This document shows, in pieces, positions 53,781-64,000 of a DNA stretch of 64,000 bases. Below the pieces are notes generated by a model. The model was not told where the DNA came from and searched no databases. It saw only the letters and a list, made by a program, of their open reading frames with translations. Source of the stretch: Lycorma delicatula (Eukaryota > Arthropoda > Insecta > Hemiptera > Fulgoridae); assembly GCF_047948215.1 (NCBI RefSeq), contig NC_134456.1, forward strand, positions 11,929,730 through 11,993,729. Reading direction: 5' to 3'. How positions within the stretch are numbered: position 1 is the stretch's first letter; each line of letters begins with the position of its first letter. A program made the position numbers and the translations under genes.

Positions 53781-54285
53781 TTATCCTCTGCGGGACTCCT
53801 CATATAATTGCAGCTTCCTCTTGACCGTCCTGACGAATCGTTCCAGAGTCTTCCACTGTGCCTCACCTTGTAATAGGATTAGTAGGGTATCTTTAGTAGG
53901 GTATCTTAGTAGGGTAGTAGGGTATCTTAGTAGGGTAGGGCGAAACATGTGCTCACGTCTTAGGTTGCCGAGCATCTCTCTACGCTCTATGGCGAATCGC
54001 GGGCACAAAAAGAATACATGTTGGGGGTCACTTCCACCTCGCACTCCGCACAATTTTCAGATAGATCGAGCCCGAATCTATACAAATAAAACCTGAATCC
54101 CCAAAACCCCCCAGGAATTGTGTTAACTCAAAACTCAGCGTGCCATGGTTCCTCTGGCACCACCTCCTGATGTCCCCCAATAAGGCGGTGGGTCCACACC
54201 TACACTTCATGGCCAGGTCCCACCGCTCCTGCCACGTTTGTGCGATCTCTTCTTGATGAGTAAGAGTACTAAAATCTTGGTTAAA
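53781..54285 (-). pseudogene. R1-like ORF2 C-terminal fragment, copy 4, with in-frame tandem repeat
   Basis: The minus strand reads EEIAQTWQERWDLAMKCRCG, GDIRRWCQRNHGTLSFELTQ and FLGGFGDSGFICIDSG. It then carries the knuckle CAECEV, a 1-bp deletion, and GSDPQHVFFLCPRF (C-x2-C-x7-H-x4-C once the frame is allowed for). Next comes ERREMLGNLRRE, then RPTLLRYPTTLLRYPTKDTL, encoded by tandem copies of a TAGTAGGGTATCT-type unit at about 53877-53940. The charged C-terminus ends EESRRG. Confidence 0.75.
53877..53940. repeat. Minisatellite inside R1-like ORF
   Basis: AGTAGGGTATCTT-type units repeated about four to five times with small length variation. Confidence 0.85.
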
Positions 54286-54510
54286 ATTTAATTTTAACTA
54301 GTATGTGTATTTTACTGGCAATGACTGAAATCAGGCAATGATGTCAATATCTAAGCAATATCGAAATTACCTAAAACCATCCGGCATTGTCGACACTGTC
54401 TAGACATTACATGACATGACATGACATGACATTAGCTAATGATTTTAGGCATTCCAAATCATTGTCTAGGCATTGCTGACCATGTCCGAAGTGCTCTAGG
54501 CAATGTCTTT
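54286..54510. repeat. GGCAATG/CATTGCC-rich patch with (ACATG)n
   Basis: Many spaced GGCAATG, GGCATT and TCTAGGCA words plus an ACATG pentamer run (about 54408-54432). A similar patch in the opposite sense lies at 55795-55935 (TTGCCTAAA, AGGCAATCATTGCCTAAA). The two may be arms of one diverged element enclosing 54.5-55.8 kb. Confidence 0.45.
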
Positions 54511-54987
54511 TCATAAAAATTAATTTTCTCGTATATGATTCTCAATGAGAGTGCTATAAAAGATAATTTGATTATTTACTTTCAGAAAATTAGGTTAATA
54601 ATGAATGAAATTAAATTCACTTAAAACTAGACTAAGTTTAGTTAAGCTTAAGGCATAGGTTTTAGTAAATCTTCAGTATACATTATTTACAGAGTAAATA
54701 ACTTTTGGTTTAAGAGAAATTCGATTGAGTTTAGTTAGGTTTAAGTCAATGTTTGGTTAAGGCTAGTTTAGATAAATAACGATTCCGTGTACTGAACTTT
54801 GTACGATAACAGAACCTAATCTTCGTTTTGCTCGCTAACTCGGTCTGATTAACTTTACGTATCGAATTGTTTGATTATTAGGCTGAGTTCATAACTATAT
54901 ACAGTAACCAGTTACTTGGTCAAAATAATGTATGTTACACCTGTACAGTGCTGAAATACGATTTTTTTTTTTTGGTGATGCTACTGT
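54511..54987. other. AT-rich spacer with TTAGTTTAG-like words
   Basis: 54600-54800 is full of TAAGTTTAGTTAAG / GGTTTAGT words, giving a degenerate, minisatellite-like look. No gene. Confidence 0.4.
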
Positions 54988-55099
54988 GTACGAGTAACTT
55001 ACGAGGGACGTAACTCGGGTGAAACCCCTTTCCGACAAAATTTCAATTTTACTGAATAATTCAGGTCTTAAGGCATATTTCAAATTTCATCAAGATCGA
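54988..55099. repeat. Dispersed repeat shared with 31038-31155, ending in (GGAAC)n
   Basis: TTACGAGGGACGTAACTCGG and following text as in the partner; it runs into GAACGGAACGGAACGGAACG at about 55096-55118. Confidence 0.6.
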
Positions 55100-55139
55100 A
55101 CGGAACGGAACGGAACGGATAGCAAAAGTGGCGGGAGTA

Positions 55140-55745
55140 TTACAATTCTTACTACGAATTGCACAGCCTGGACAATGTCCCTTGCTGCTATATGATTCTG
55201 TAACGGGCGTGTTTCAAGGACTTTCTTTTAATGTCGGTTATAGGTTTTAAATTTTATTTATGGACGGATTTGGTGATTTGCGTTCTTATCCGTTTGGACC
55301 AGCGTTCTCAACCCATTACTGGGTCCGACCGCGGGAGACTAAGCTTTTTGAGCCTGGTGCTCCCGACATGATTCCCCTTCAGACCGTCCGCTGAAGTCCT
55401 GACGGTGCTAGCACTTTATGGGCTAGCAGGAATACGTCAAAACGGGGCCCTAGTTGATGGAAGAACAATGTGCCCCCTTCTCCGGAGGGAGTGCTGATTT
55501 AATTAAATTGTAAGAGTGTGGATAAAGGGTTAAAGATCTTCATCTTCGTCTTCAGTGGCTGCCCTTCTCTGCTGGGCTCTTCTTCCGGATTCCAGTCCGT
55601 GACGGCGGGTAGCGTAGTAAGCCTTCTTTTTTTTTCTTTCGATGATCTCTTCATTCTTCTTTGGCCTACACTTTCCGTGAGTCGGCAGTAATCGAAATTA
55701 CACGCCAACCAAGATCGAAGAGAGGTGAGTCCATGACCGTATATA
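55140..55745 (-). mobile_element. Probable R1-like 3' end, copy 7
   Basis: Read on the minus strand, the piece ends an ORF with EEIIERKKKKAYYATRRHGL and RRAQQRRAATEDEDEDL-stop at about 55540. A GC-rich 3' UTR follows (CATGTCGGGAGCACCAGGC, CTCCCGCGGTCGGACCCAG). A short charged C-terminal tail followed by such a UTR is the layout of R1-like 3' ends. There is no zinc knuckle or RT in view, so the assignment is tentative. Confidence 0.45.
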
Positions 55746-55794
55746 ATTACTCGTGTGGGAATTTTACATTTTCACTGGTAAATGCGGTAATCAA

Positions 55795-55935
55795 GTATTA
55801 CCTGGTATTCTGTATGGACATTGCCTAAATCTGCTTGTTATTGTGGAAATTGACGAGACAGTGATGAAACTGCCTAAAATCATCAGGCAATCATTGCCTA
55901 AAACATTGTTTAGGTACTGTTGGTAATGCCTAAAC
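55795..55935. repeat. CATTGCC-rich patch
   Basis: See 54286-54510; here the words are mainly TTGCCTAAA and AATCATTGCCT. Confidence 0.4.
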
Positions 55936-55974
55936 AATTAAGATACTATTAAGAGTTCTAAATATGCAATAAAG

Positions 55975-57170
55975 AGGATATACAATAAATTGGGTGGCAG
56001 TGTTCAGGAATAACAGTATGGGTTTAGAAGAGGTGTTGGAACAAGGGGCGCTAACAGTAACAAGTAAGAGATACATGGAAACGTGGCGGAGAGTGTATGT
56101 TTGCATTTATCGATCTAGAAAACGGATTTGACAGAGTCCGATGGGATAAATTACTGCTAATTTTGCAAAAGAAGGGAGACTGGAAAGAGTTAACCTAATC
56201 AAAGACCTGTATTATAACCAGGGAATAAAATTGAGTTTAGGAGACGAAATGACAAGAAGAATAGGGATTTTAAGGGGATTGAGTTAGGGATGCTGTATGT
56301 CACCAACAGTGTTTAGTATATACATCTGGAAAAGATAATTAAATGCTTATGAGTGGGAATAGAGGAATAAAAATGGGGGAACAAGAATAAAATATATCCG
56401 TTTTACTGTGTGGCATAGCGGTACTGGTGGTGAATCCAAATAAACTAAATGAAATGCTTGATGACTTAAATGAAGCTTGCAAAAGTCATGGTATTATCAA
56501 CAAAAAAAAAAAGACAAAATATATGTTATTAGTTGGAAAAGACGAGAGGATAGAGATAAAGATAGGAAATGAAGTTTTAGAGTTGATGAAGAAATTTCAG
56601 TTCTTAGGTTGTTTTTTAACTGATGAACTGACTTGCACAATAGAAATTAAAATAAGAATATAAAGAAATAAGAAGGCCTTTAATAAGAAGGAAGATTGCT
56701 GTGTGAAAGATTAAATTTAACATTAAGGATGAGATTATTGAAATGTTTTATTTGGACGGTGATGCTCTGTGGACGATGAGAAAGGCAGACAGAAAATGAA
56801 TTGAGGCTTTAGGGATCTGGATGTGGCGCGGAATGACAAATGTCTGAAGAAAAGACCGTATAACAAATGAAAAAATATTAAGGAAAATCGGAGAAAATAG
56901 GAAATGATAAATGTGATTGAATATAGGGAAAGGAACTGACTTGAACGTTAAATGAGTAGAAGGTGTTTTATTAGTTGATGCGATAGAAGGTTTGGTGAAC
57001 GGAAGGAAACGAAATGGAAGCAACAGATTTCAAATGATTGATGGAATTATGGAAAGGGAAAGATATGGTGAAACAAAGAATTTAGCAAAGGACAAAAGAA
57101 GGTGGAGAGCAGCAGCCGTCACAGGACTTGCCTAATTGCAGAACAAATGATTTCAACTACAATCACGATT
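55975..57170 (+). pseudogene. LINE of a further RTE-like family, decayed
   Basis: Plus-strand pieces: QYGFRRGVGTRGA-like text, CMFAFIDLENGFDRVRWDKL (first catalytic-Asp block, 56098-56160), RVNLIKDLYYNQGIKLSLGD, a GCCMSPTVFSIYI block, then VNPNKLNEMLDDLNEACKSH and GNEVLELMKKFQFLGCFLTD. It ends near 57040-57130 with QMIDGIMERERYGETKNLAK and DRRRWRAAAVTGLA-like text. The FADD box is damaged (56390-56420). Many frameshifts. Distinct from families A and R in sequence. Confidence 0.65.
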
Positions 57171-57484
57171 TTTTTGGGGATAATATCTGGATTACAGGAA
57201 TTAATTCTACCAGTTTTGTTTTGATTATAACACAGATTGCGTTTTTAATAAGAGGGTGATTTATGAGGTTTTATGACTTATCGTGTAATACAAGTAATGC
57301 GGTCAGAAATACGGTTAGTGATAATAAAGAAAATAGAATTCAAATATATGTGGTAAAAAAAAAATTCAGATATATCAAAATCAAGCATTTAAAAATTGCA
57401 TGTTAAATTTTTTTAATCTTTTACTGTCTAAATTTTTTTAGGGGTATTTTTTAAATTGGATGTTTTAAAGGTGGGAATAATTAT
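57171..57484. other. AT-rich spacer, nothing recognised
   Basis: AT-rich, nothing recognised. Confidence 0.45.
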
Positions 57485-57807
57485 ATACCCTTATAATCAA
57501 GATTAAAAAGTAACGGAGATAGGGAACATCCTTGTCGGACTCCCTTTCTTATTACGGCTTCTTTCTTATGTTCTTCGATTGTTTGTTTCCTGTACATGTT
57601 AGCAATTGTTCTTCTATCTCTGTTTTTGAACCCTATTTTTTTTAAAATGCTGAACATTTTATTCCAGTCTACGTTATCGAATGCCTTTTCTAGGTCTATA
57701 AACGCCAAGTATGTTGGTTTGTTTTTCTTTAATCTTCCTTCTACTATTAATCTGAGGCCTAAATTTGCTTCCCTTGTCCCTATACTTTTCCTGAAACCAA
57801 ATTAGTT
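57485..57807 (-). pseudogene. LINE family A, copy D, missing its 3' part
   Basis: The minus strand reads RKSIGTREANLGLRLIVEGR, LKKNKPTYLGVY/YLAFIDLEKAFDNVDWNKMF (with a frameshift between two registers), KKIGFKNRDRRTIANMYRKQ and VIRKGVRQGCSLSPLLFNLD. It then stops, and the catalytic FADD box and everything downstream are absent. It preserves Leu where copy A has the first TAA. Losing the 3' end is not what target-primed reverse transcription produces, so deletion or recombination is likely. Confidence 0.8.
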
Positions 57808-58249
57808 TAATAAATAATTTGCTTAATAATAATAACAATTTTAATATTATTGCTTTAAATAAAATTTGCTTAATATTAAAAAAAAAATAGATGTACATTT
57901 TTTTTTTAAATTCTAATGAACTTAAAAGTAAAAAGGGAAAAAAATAATTTGTCATCAAATATGGCATATTTTAGAATAAATTTATGCTTAAATATGTGAA
58001 TATAAATGATGCGATGTAAAGTTGAAATCGTAAGTTTGCTGACAGTTGATGACAGTTCTGCTTTCATTGCAGCTTTCATCGTATTGTTTAACAAACAACT
58101 TCTGTTCAAATATTAACAAATTTAACTGTAATAATACGATTTGAGTAACATTTATTTATAATATTTATTTGTAATAAGTTTAAAATCGTTTAATTCATTA
58201 ATCAGTATGTAATATTAAAAAATATTTTCATATATATTTAGTATTATCA
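57808..58249. other. AT-rich spacer inside LINE A copy D
   Basis: Sequence with no match to copy A, lying between the RT part of copy D and its upstream segment. No feature recognised. Confidence 0.45.
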
Positions 58250-58400
58250 CATTTTTTTGCTAGAAGAGTTTTTAAATTATCTTTAACCTTTACTTTCAAT
58301 TTTGATTTTTTTGGTTCTATGTATTTAATTTTACTATTCGGGGAAGGAACCTTTTGCACAACCCATCGGAATTAGGTAAGTTTTATACAGTTTCTTTTTT
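58250..58400 (-). repeat. LINE family A upstream segment (copy D)
   Basis: Reverse complement of 8840-8980: ACTATYCGGGGAGGGAACCT, GTACAACCCATCGGAATTAG, GTAAGTTTTATA. It keeps the same order relative to RT as in copy A. On the plus strand here it contains AATTAG-GTAAGT, a good match to a 5' splice-site consensus, which may be chance. Confidence 0.7.
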
Positions 58401-58435
58401 CGATTATGTTACTTTTTTTTTTTTTTTTTTTTTTT

Positions 58436-59073
58436 AACTGAATTTTTACGGACATCGACTGCTAAGGTTAGCATTAGCCCTCGTCACATTCTTTAAAAGA
58501 AATTATTATCTCCATCAGAATCGTCATATGTAAGGGTGTAAAGGGCCCTTACATTTTATTTAAAAACACAAACTTCACAATAAACATTAAAACATGAAAG
58601 ACAAGGACAATCACAAACACTTACGGGGTGTAAAGGGCCCCAACATTAAAATTTGAGATAGGTTCTCAAAAGACCATGAAATTAAAATTAAAATTAATCT
58701 TATCAATACCATATCTTTCTTTCTATCTTTCTTCTACGAAGTCTCATTTATAGTTTGTTTAAGCACCCTCAGGGCGACCAGAACCGCCGTTGAGCAGTAT
58801 ATCAGTCGTGCCAGGGTGCCGTGGCAGTTGAATCCTTCTTATATCAGGCCACAGGCATGCACGGCGTACACCCATAGCCTCGCGCCCTCAATCCACCCTT
58901 GAGGGTCCCCCCATGCCATCATCGGACACACCCCGACTCACTGCTCTTGAATGCAGGTAAGCCAAAATGGCCTAGGCAAGAGGGCTACCTCCCGTCACTA
59001 TACGTGCCACGCTTATGTGTATTTATAAAACTACCGCTTAGAGTATCTTTTACCACAGCTTTGAACTTCCATT
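58436..59073 (-). other. 3' UTR of I-like element
   Basis: Non-coding between the ORF2 stop and the A tail. Two GGGTGTAAAGGGCCC-type words lie about 90 bp apart; the first sits in a GTAAGGG...CCCTTAC hairpin (58531-58553). Confidence 0.65.
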
Positions 59074-62000
59074 TTATAGACTTATAAGAAGTCCACTGGC
59101 GTGTAAAAATGCAACTATATTTTCTTCATTTCCATTATCCAGATCAGCACTAATATTATTTGTAAGACGGAACCTCTTTCTGAGGTCCTCATATATGGTA
59201 CACTCTTCTATTAGATGCTTGATTGTCAGTGTTTTATTACAAACACCGCACATTGGTCTCACTTCGCCGGTTAACAAATATAAATTTGTTAATCGCGTGT
59301 GAACGATTCTAAGTCTGATCACCGCTACTTGTTCACGGCGAGTCAACTTAAAGTCGCTTTTCCATTTATAAGGAGAAGTTTTAACCGAGTTTAATTTTGT
59401 ATTTAAACTCCTCCATTCAGCGTTCCACTTGTTTCTTACTATGTTTGTTAGACGGTTTTTAACATCTGCCACTCTTACAGGAAATGCATCCAAATCATCG
59501 CAGACTGTTGCCTTTCTGGCAGCTTCGTCTGCGATTTCATTACCTGTAATACCAGCATGCCCCGGAGTCCATACAAATACGCATCGCTGTCCTAGTTGTT
59601 TTAGAACGTATAAAATGGACAGGATGTTTGCAATTAGGACATCCTTAATGTTTTTGTTCCGAATTGCGACAAGTGCACTTAATGAATCGAAACATATTAG
59701 CACTCTCTCTTCGCAATAGTGTTCAGTGTAGCGAAGAGTTCTGCCGAGTAGACACTGGCCACATCTGGCAGTTTCCAAAAGTGGGCTTCTTCATTTACAT
59801 ATATTGAGCATCCAACACCATGTTCGGTTTTAGAACCGTCAGTATAAATTCTAATATGTTCTTCGTAGCTACTGACGGTTGCCAAAAATTCCTGCTGGAT
59901 GATCACTGCTGGTTTCTTTTTTATTTCTCCGTGAAAGAGATCCAAACTTGTATTTACCGCTGACAAGAGCCATGGCGGTATTTCTCTAGTAGAAATTGCT
60001 AGAGTCTCTGGTATAGCAATTTCATATTTTCTTCTTAATTCGTGGTACCTAATTCCGGCTGGTCTGGAATAGGTAGCACGACGTTCGTATAATGCAGCCA
60101 TGGGATGAATCGTAAACAATTTATTATTTATATGAGCAGGGAAAGCCCATATATTTGCTGCATATCTTAACAAGAGGATCTCTCTTCTATAATGTAGTGT
60201 CATTATTCCGGCTTCAGACATCAGACTAGCCGCCGGACTTGTGCGGAAAGCACCTGTTGCATATCTTATTCCGCTATTATGAACTACGTCTAACTTTCTT
60301 AAGTGCGACTTTCTAGCGGATGAATATACGATACATCCGTAGTCTAGTTTAGATTGAACCAATGCTTTATACAATCTCAATAATATCTCTTTTTCTGAGC
60401 CCCAATTTAAGTTCGATAAACATTTTATAATGTTTAGAGCTCTTTTGCATCTATCACTCAAGTCCTGTATATGTAACCCCATGTAAGGGATTTATCCAAT
60501 ACTAGTCCTAAATACCTTACGCTGTCTTTATATTGTATTGGATTATCATCAATTGTCAACGCCGGACTTTGATGAGGAATTCTCTTCCTACAAAAGTGTA
60601 CACAGCACGTTTTTTCTGGTGAGAATTGGAATCCGTTATTCCTTGCAACTTCATTTAGAGCATTGATCGCTCGTTGCAATTTGTACCTCACCATAGCAGT
60701 CTTGTTGCTGGCATATACGATTGTCAGATCATCAACATAGACGCTTTTGCTGATTTTTACTGGAATGGCTAATATCAATTTACTAATGGCAATGGTAAAC
60801 AAGGTACCGCTCAACGGCGAACCTTGCGGTATGCCATTATCCAATATTCTTTCACATGAATATTCATTTTTGACGCGCACTTGGAAGGTACGGTCATTCA
60901 TGTAGTTGCTGAGCAGTATAGGCAGATTGCCACGAATGCCCCATTCATGTAACTGGAGCATTATACCATGACGCCAGGTCATATCGAAAGCCTTCTGAAG
61001 ATCAAAGAAGACTCCGACACAATGTTTCCTTGTAATAAAGCTGTTATATATAATGTCCTCTAAGCTGATCATTTGATCAGTGGTAGAATGGTATTGTCGA
61101 AAACCTGCTTGATACGGTGATATCAGGTTTTCTTTTTCCAAAACCCAGACGAGTCGATTATTAATCATTTTTTCCAATATTTTCCCCATAGCACACGTCA
61201 AAGAAATAGGACGGTAGCTATTGGAGTCTGTTAAATTTTTATTTTTCTTTGGTACTGGAACAACATGAGCTTTTTTCCACTGTTGCGGGTACGTTCCATC
61301 CCGCCATATTTTATTATAAAGTTCTAATAATCTACACTTTGCAGTGGTATTCAGCTGCCTGATCATATTATAGTGGATTTCATTCGGACCAGCAGCTGTG
61401 TTACCTGCTTTTTCCAACGCTTTCGCGAATTCTTCCATTTTAAATGGTACATTATATGAGTAATTATACTCAGTTGTAAAATTTAGTAGACCTTCAAGTT
61501 CTTCTTTTTTGGTTCGAAAACCTTCCTCGTAGTTGGCCGTTTTGCTGGCCTTTTCGAAGTGATTGGATAACAGCTCTGCAATTTCGTATGGAGTATCTTT
61601 TATTTCATCTTCATCTTGAAGGCTAGTTATGGGAGAAAAATCATTACGCCCACAAATCGCCTTCACTTTCCTCGAAACATCTGATGCAGTAGTAGTTTTG
61701 TCGATGGATGACACGTATTGCTGCCAGGATCGTTTTTTCGAATCTATCATGAGACGTTTTGCATACGCCCTGTATTTCTTAAAGGCAACAAGATTTTCTA
61801 AAGGGCGTTATACGCCCTTTTCTTTCTTTTTATAGCTTCACTTATTTCATCGTTCCACCATGGAACGGGTTTCTTTGTAAGTTTCCCAGATGTTTTGGGA
61901 ATATATCTCGATGCAGACTCAATTATTGCATTTGTTATGGCGTCGACATCGTCTCCGATAACTCCAGTTGTTTCCGGGAGTATCGTTCTAGCTGTGAAGC

Positions 62001-62666
62001 TCGTCCAGTCTGCCTTTTCAAATAACCATCTTTTAGGAATGGGATATATTTGTCTTGTAACATCAGTTACAATTTGCACCGGGAAATGATCGCTTCCATG
62101 CAGATCGTCTATAACATGGAAGCTGTACCTCGGTGCTATCGATGCGCTTATAAGTGCAAGATCTATACAGGACGTCGATCCATCTCTGGCATTGAAAAAG
62201 GTTCCTGATCCGTCGTTTAAAATAATAAGTTCTGAATTCATCAGGAACCCTTCCAGTTCTCTTCCACGGGGATCTACTCGATCTGATCCCCAAAGAGAAT
62301 TATGAGCATTAAAGTCACCCACCAGTAAAACAGGTGGGGGAAGCTCGGAGATTAGTCTTGCTATGTCATCCTTATTCCAATCAAAATACGGCAAGTATAT
62401 GCTGCAGACAGTGACCTGGAGCGGACGCTTCATTCTAACGGCGACCGCTTGTAGGTTTGTGTTTAGAACAACCGCTTCGGTGGTAGCTCTAGTCGATGTT
62501 AATATAGCTACTCCACCTCTAACTCTTATATTTGGCGGTTGATCTCGCCGAAATATATTGAATCCTTTTAATTTAAAATTTTCATTTCGGCGGAAATGTG
62601 TTTCTTGCAGACATATACAGATCGGGTCTACATCATGCACCAAGCGTTGGAGCTCATGGATGTTTG
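59074..62666 (-). pseudogene. I-like ORF2: endonuclease, reverse transcriptase, RNase H, zinc knuckle; three frameshifts
   Basis: Starts near 62666 with SIVQWNINGC. The APE-type endonuclease (62643-61798) shows CICLQETHF, VRGGVAIL, VGDFNAHNSLWGS and GSDHFPV. The reverse transcriptase (61750-60458) shows PGPNEIHYNMIRQL-like text (AAGPNEIH), VFFDLQKAFDMTWR, NGIPQGSPLSGTLF and the catalytic SVYVDDLTIVYAS. RNase H (60482-59697 into 59778-59074) shows IYTDGSKTEHGVGC, SAELFA, FDSLSALVAI and WTPGHAGITGNEIADEAARK. The C-terminal knuckle is CGVCNKTLTIKHLIEEC. Frames break at about 61798, 60480 and 59710, each by a small indel. RNase H plus APE endonuclease fits the I group. All catalytic motifs are present, so it is the youngest-looking LINE here. 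Confidence 0.9.
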
Positions 62667-62716
62667 AAAAACATCCATTGATGTTCCACTGTACTATCGA
62701 CTCACTAATTTTTAAT

Positions 62717-62790
62717 TAAATTATTGTCTGGGTTTTCCTTTCGGCCATCCTTTTTTCTCATAATCTCATAAAGTTCATAAACTTGGAAAA
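62717..62790 (-). pseudogene. C-terminal end of I-like ORF1
   Basis: The minus strand reads VYELYEIMRKKDGRKENPDN then NLIKN-stop, about 30 bases upstream of ORF2. A short charged C-terminus at this place is what remains of a gag-like ORF1. The zinc-knuckle part and everything before it are absent or unrecognisable. Confidence 0.4.
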
Positions 62791-63601
62791 TACATCAAAA
62801 ACTTTCAACCAAAATAAATGTGACAAAAAAATAACATTTTTATAAAAATGTGTTCATTACATAGTTATAGAGAAATAGATAAATTTTATCAGAAGTAGAG
62901 TAAAAATAAACTAGAAAAAGGATGTACTAAGTAATAATTAGAGGTCATGACACTTGTATTTGACATGTGTATTTTTTCTTCATTTATTAAATGCATCTGG
63001 GAATCATAGGTCAGTGTATATTATCTTGGAAGGGATAAAAGAAGGTGTAATCTTCCCTTTGAAAGAAAATATTGCTAGAAAAATAATGGTAGAGATAATT
63101 GCACCAAAACATATTATCGGACTTTCTTTAATGTTTATAAAATTCGCTGAATTTTTTTGTTTTACTTCTTATAGTAAATAAAATAACGGAGCTATGAACT
63201 TAAATTTTTATATTACCTTTACCTTCTAGTGTGAAACTTTTTCTAGAGACAACCTCACGGTGGTGTAACTGCTTAAATTACACTAGTTAAGTAGAATTAA
63301 AAAAAAAATTAATTGTACATAGTAATAAATATTAAAAATGTTAATAGGTGTGCAATTATGAAGGTTTTCCCCATTAAATGATTTTGTAGCTTATTTTGAA
63401 AATTAAAATGAATACATTAAAAAAACCTTAAAAATTACCTTACCTTAAAACCTTAAAACGTTAGCTTAAAAATTAAAGTCATTCGATTTTTTAAAATTAT
63501 ATCATCGAGTTATTCCCCAATATAACCTTTATATATATATATATATATTTACAAGGCATTTGTTTCATATCAGCCACTTCCGAAGGAATAGAAAAGAATT
63601 T
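62791..63601. other. AT-rich spacer, nothing recognised
   Basis: AT-rich; TA run at 63531-63547; CCTTAAAA-type words repeated at 63425-63460. ORF 62954-63181 has no motif. Confidence 0.5.
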
Positions 63602-63926
63602 AAAAAAATCCCTTTCAGCACGCTAGAAGGCGGAAGTAGATTTCACCGGTGCTAAGTAGGGGATAAAAAAATTGTCCACCTTAAAATTAAGAAACACTTC
63701 AAATTTACTCATTACGACAATGAAATGTGAAAAAATTTCACGTGTTTAGCATACGTCAAAAACCCTCTCTTCTTACACTTTCAGCAACATTTTGGTCATT
63801 CCTTGCCTTAAGAGTTAATCATATCAAAAGTTGTTACAGACAAAAGGTTAAGGTAATGTTTAAAGGACTAACGACCACATTAAACCGATTCGATACTTTG
63901 CCTTTTAAGGGAGATATGATTTTTTT
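63602..63926 (-). repeat. Dispersed repeat, inverted partner of 32693-33021
   Basis: Reverse complement of 32693-33021 over about 325 bp with scattered differences. The ORF at 63727-63975 lies across it and is not considered a gene. Confidence 0.8.
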
Positions 63927-64000
63927 TTGTCTTCGAAACCCCATTTTTTCTATCTCCAGGGCCAATAGTTGGTGATATCCAAAAAGTTTACTTATATAAG

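Larger units (their letters stand above)
53270..54285 (-). mobile_element. R1-like non-LTR retrotransposon, copy 4, 5'-truncated
   Basis: Minus-strand 3' UTR (53270-53780) ends GGTGGAGGTTTAGTCGGTAG, GCGCCCGTAAATGGGATTCC. The coding remnant runs from 53781 to about 54285. ATGAGTTAAAGAG at the left and ATGAGTAAGAG near 54256 may be a diverged TSD, not certain. The 3' UTR is CA-rich on the plus strand, giving a spurious Thr-rich ORF (53467-53736). Confidence 0.7.
58412..62790 (-). mobile_element. I-like non-LTR retrotransposon, near full-length ORF2
   Basis: Minus-strand element from the end of a first ORF (about 62717-62790) through a complete ORF2 to a 3' UTR (58436-59073) and an A tail (T run 58412-58434). 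The UTR contains a GTGTAAAGGGCCC word twice (58537 and 58629). The element inserted next to the LINE A upstream segment. I could not find a TSD, and the true 5' end is not clear. Confidence 0.82.

Overview
This window reads as AT-rich repeat DNA from an animal, most likely an insect nuclear genome. The grounds are the transposon families present (R1-like and I-like non-LTR retrotransposons, Tc1/mariner elements, tRNA-derived SINEs, long-arm foldback elements), abundant TA/CA microsatellites, and no operon-like or ribosome-binding-site organisation. A hemipteran-like host is only an impression from the repeat style. I found no convincing host protein-coding exon, rRNA, true tRNA or CRISPR array. 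Nearly every coding stretch is a decayed transposon or virus-like gene.

Layout. 0.2-2.8 kb: a relic of a Maverick/Polinton-type family B DNA polymerase, split by a 5'-truncated R1-like retrotransposon with a 13-bp target-site duplication (TSD). 2.9-5.6 kb: the tail of a LINE (family R), a decayed mariner-like transposase and a SINE. 7.1-10.5 kb: a GC-rich patch leading into histone-type 3' stem-loops, then an I-like element fragment bounded by a TSD and split by an opposite-strand LINE (family A). 11-19 kb: SINEs, a second R1-like copy and compound microsatellites. 19.5-23.4 kb: a mariner relic, a second family R LINE and a well-preserved Tc1/mariner transposon with terminal inverted repeats (TIRs) and one premature stop. 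24-29 kb: a SINE, a third R1-like copy and a second family A LINE. 31-38 kb: a tiny R1-like 3' end with TSD, one half of an inverted repeat pair whose partner is near 63.6 kb, a second histone-stem-loop cassette, and a third family A LINE inside a dispersed repeat. 39.9-50.5 kb: nested SINEs, two foldback or inverted-repeat structures, a LINE flanked by about 115-bp direct repeats, and a trio of hairpins. 50.7-58.4 kb: two tRNA-headed SINEs, three more R1-like 3' ends, a different LINE and a 3'-truncated family A copy. 58.4-62.8 kb: a nearly full-length I-like ORF2 (endonuclease, reverse transcriptase, RNase H, zinc knuckle) with three frameshifts.

The genes do not form a pathway. The window records successive insertions: LINEs supplied the retrotransposition machinery, SINEs presumably borrowed it, and DNA transposons moved separately. 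Nesting gives relative ages: PolB relic before R1-like copy 1; I-like fragment before LINE A; dispersed repeat before LINE C; outer SINE before inner SINE. The strongest candidates for something under-described are the histone-mRNA-type stem-loops arranged at about 35-bp spacing in a dispersed repeat, and the LINE with a roughly 115-bp flanking duplication.
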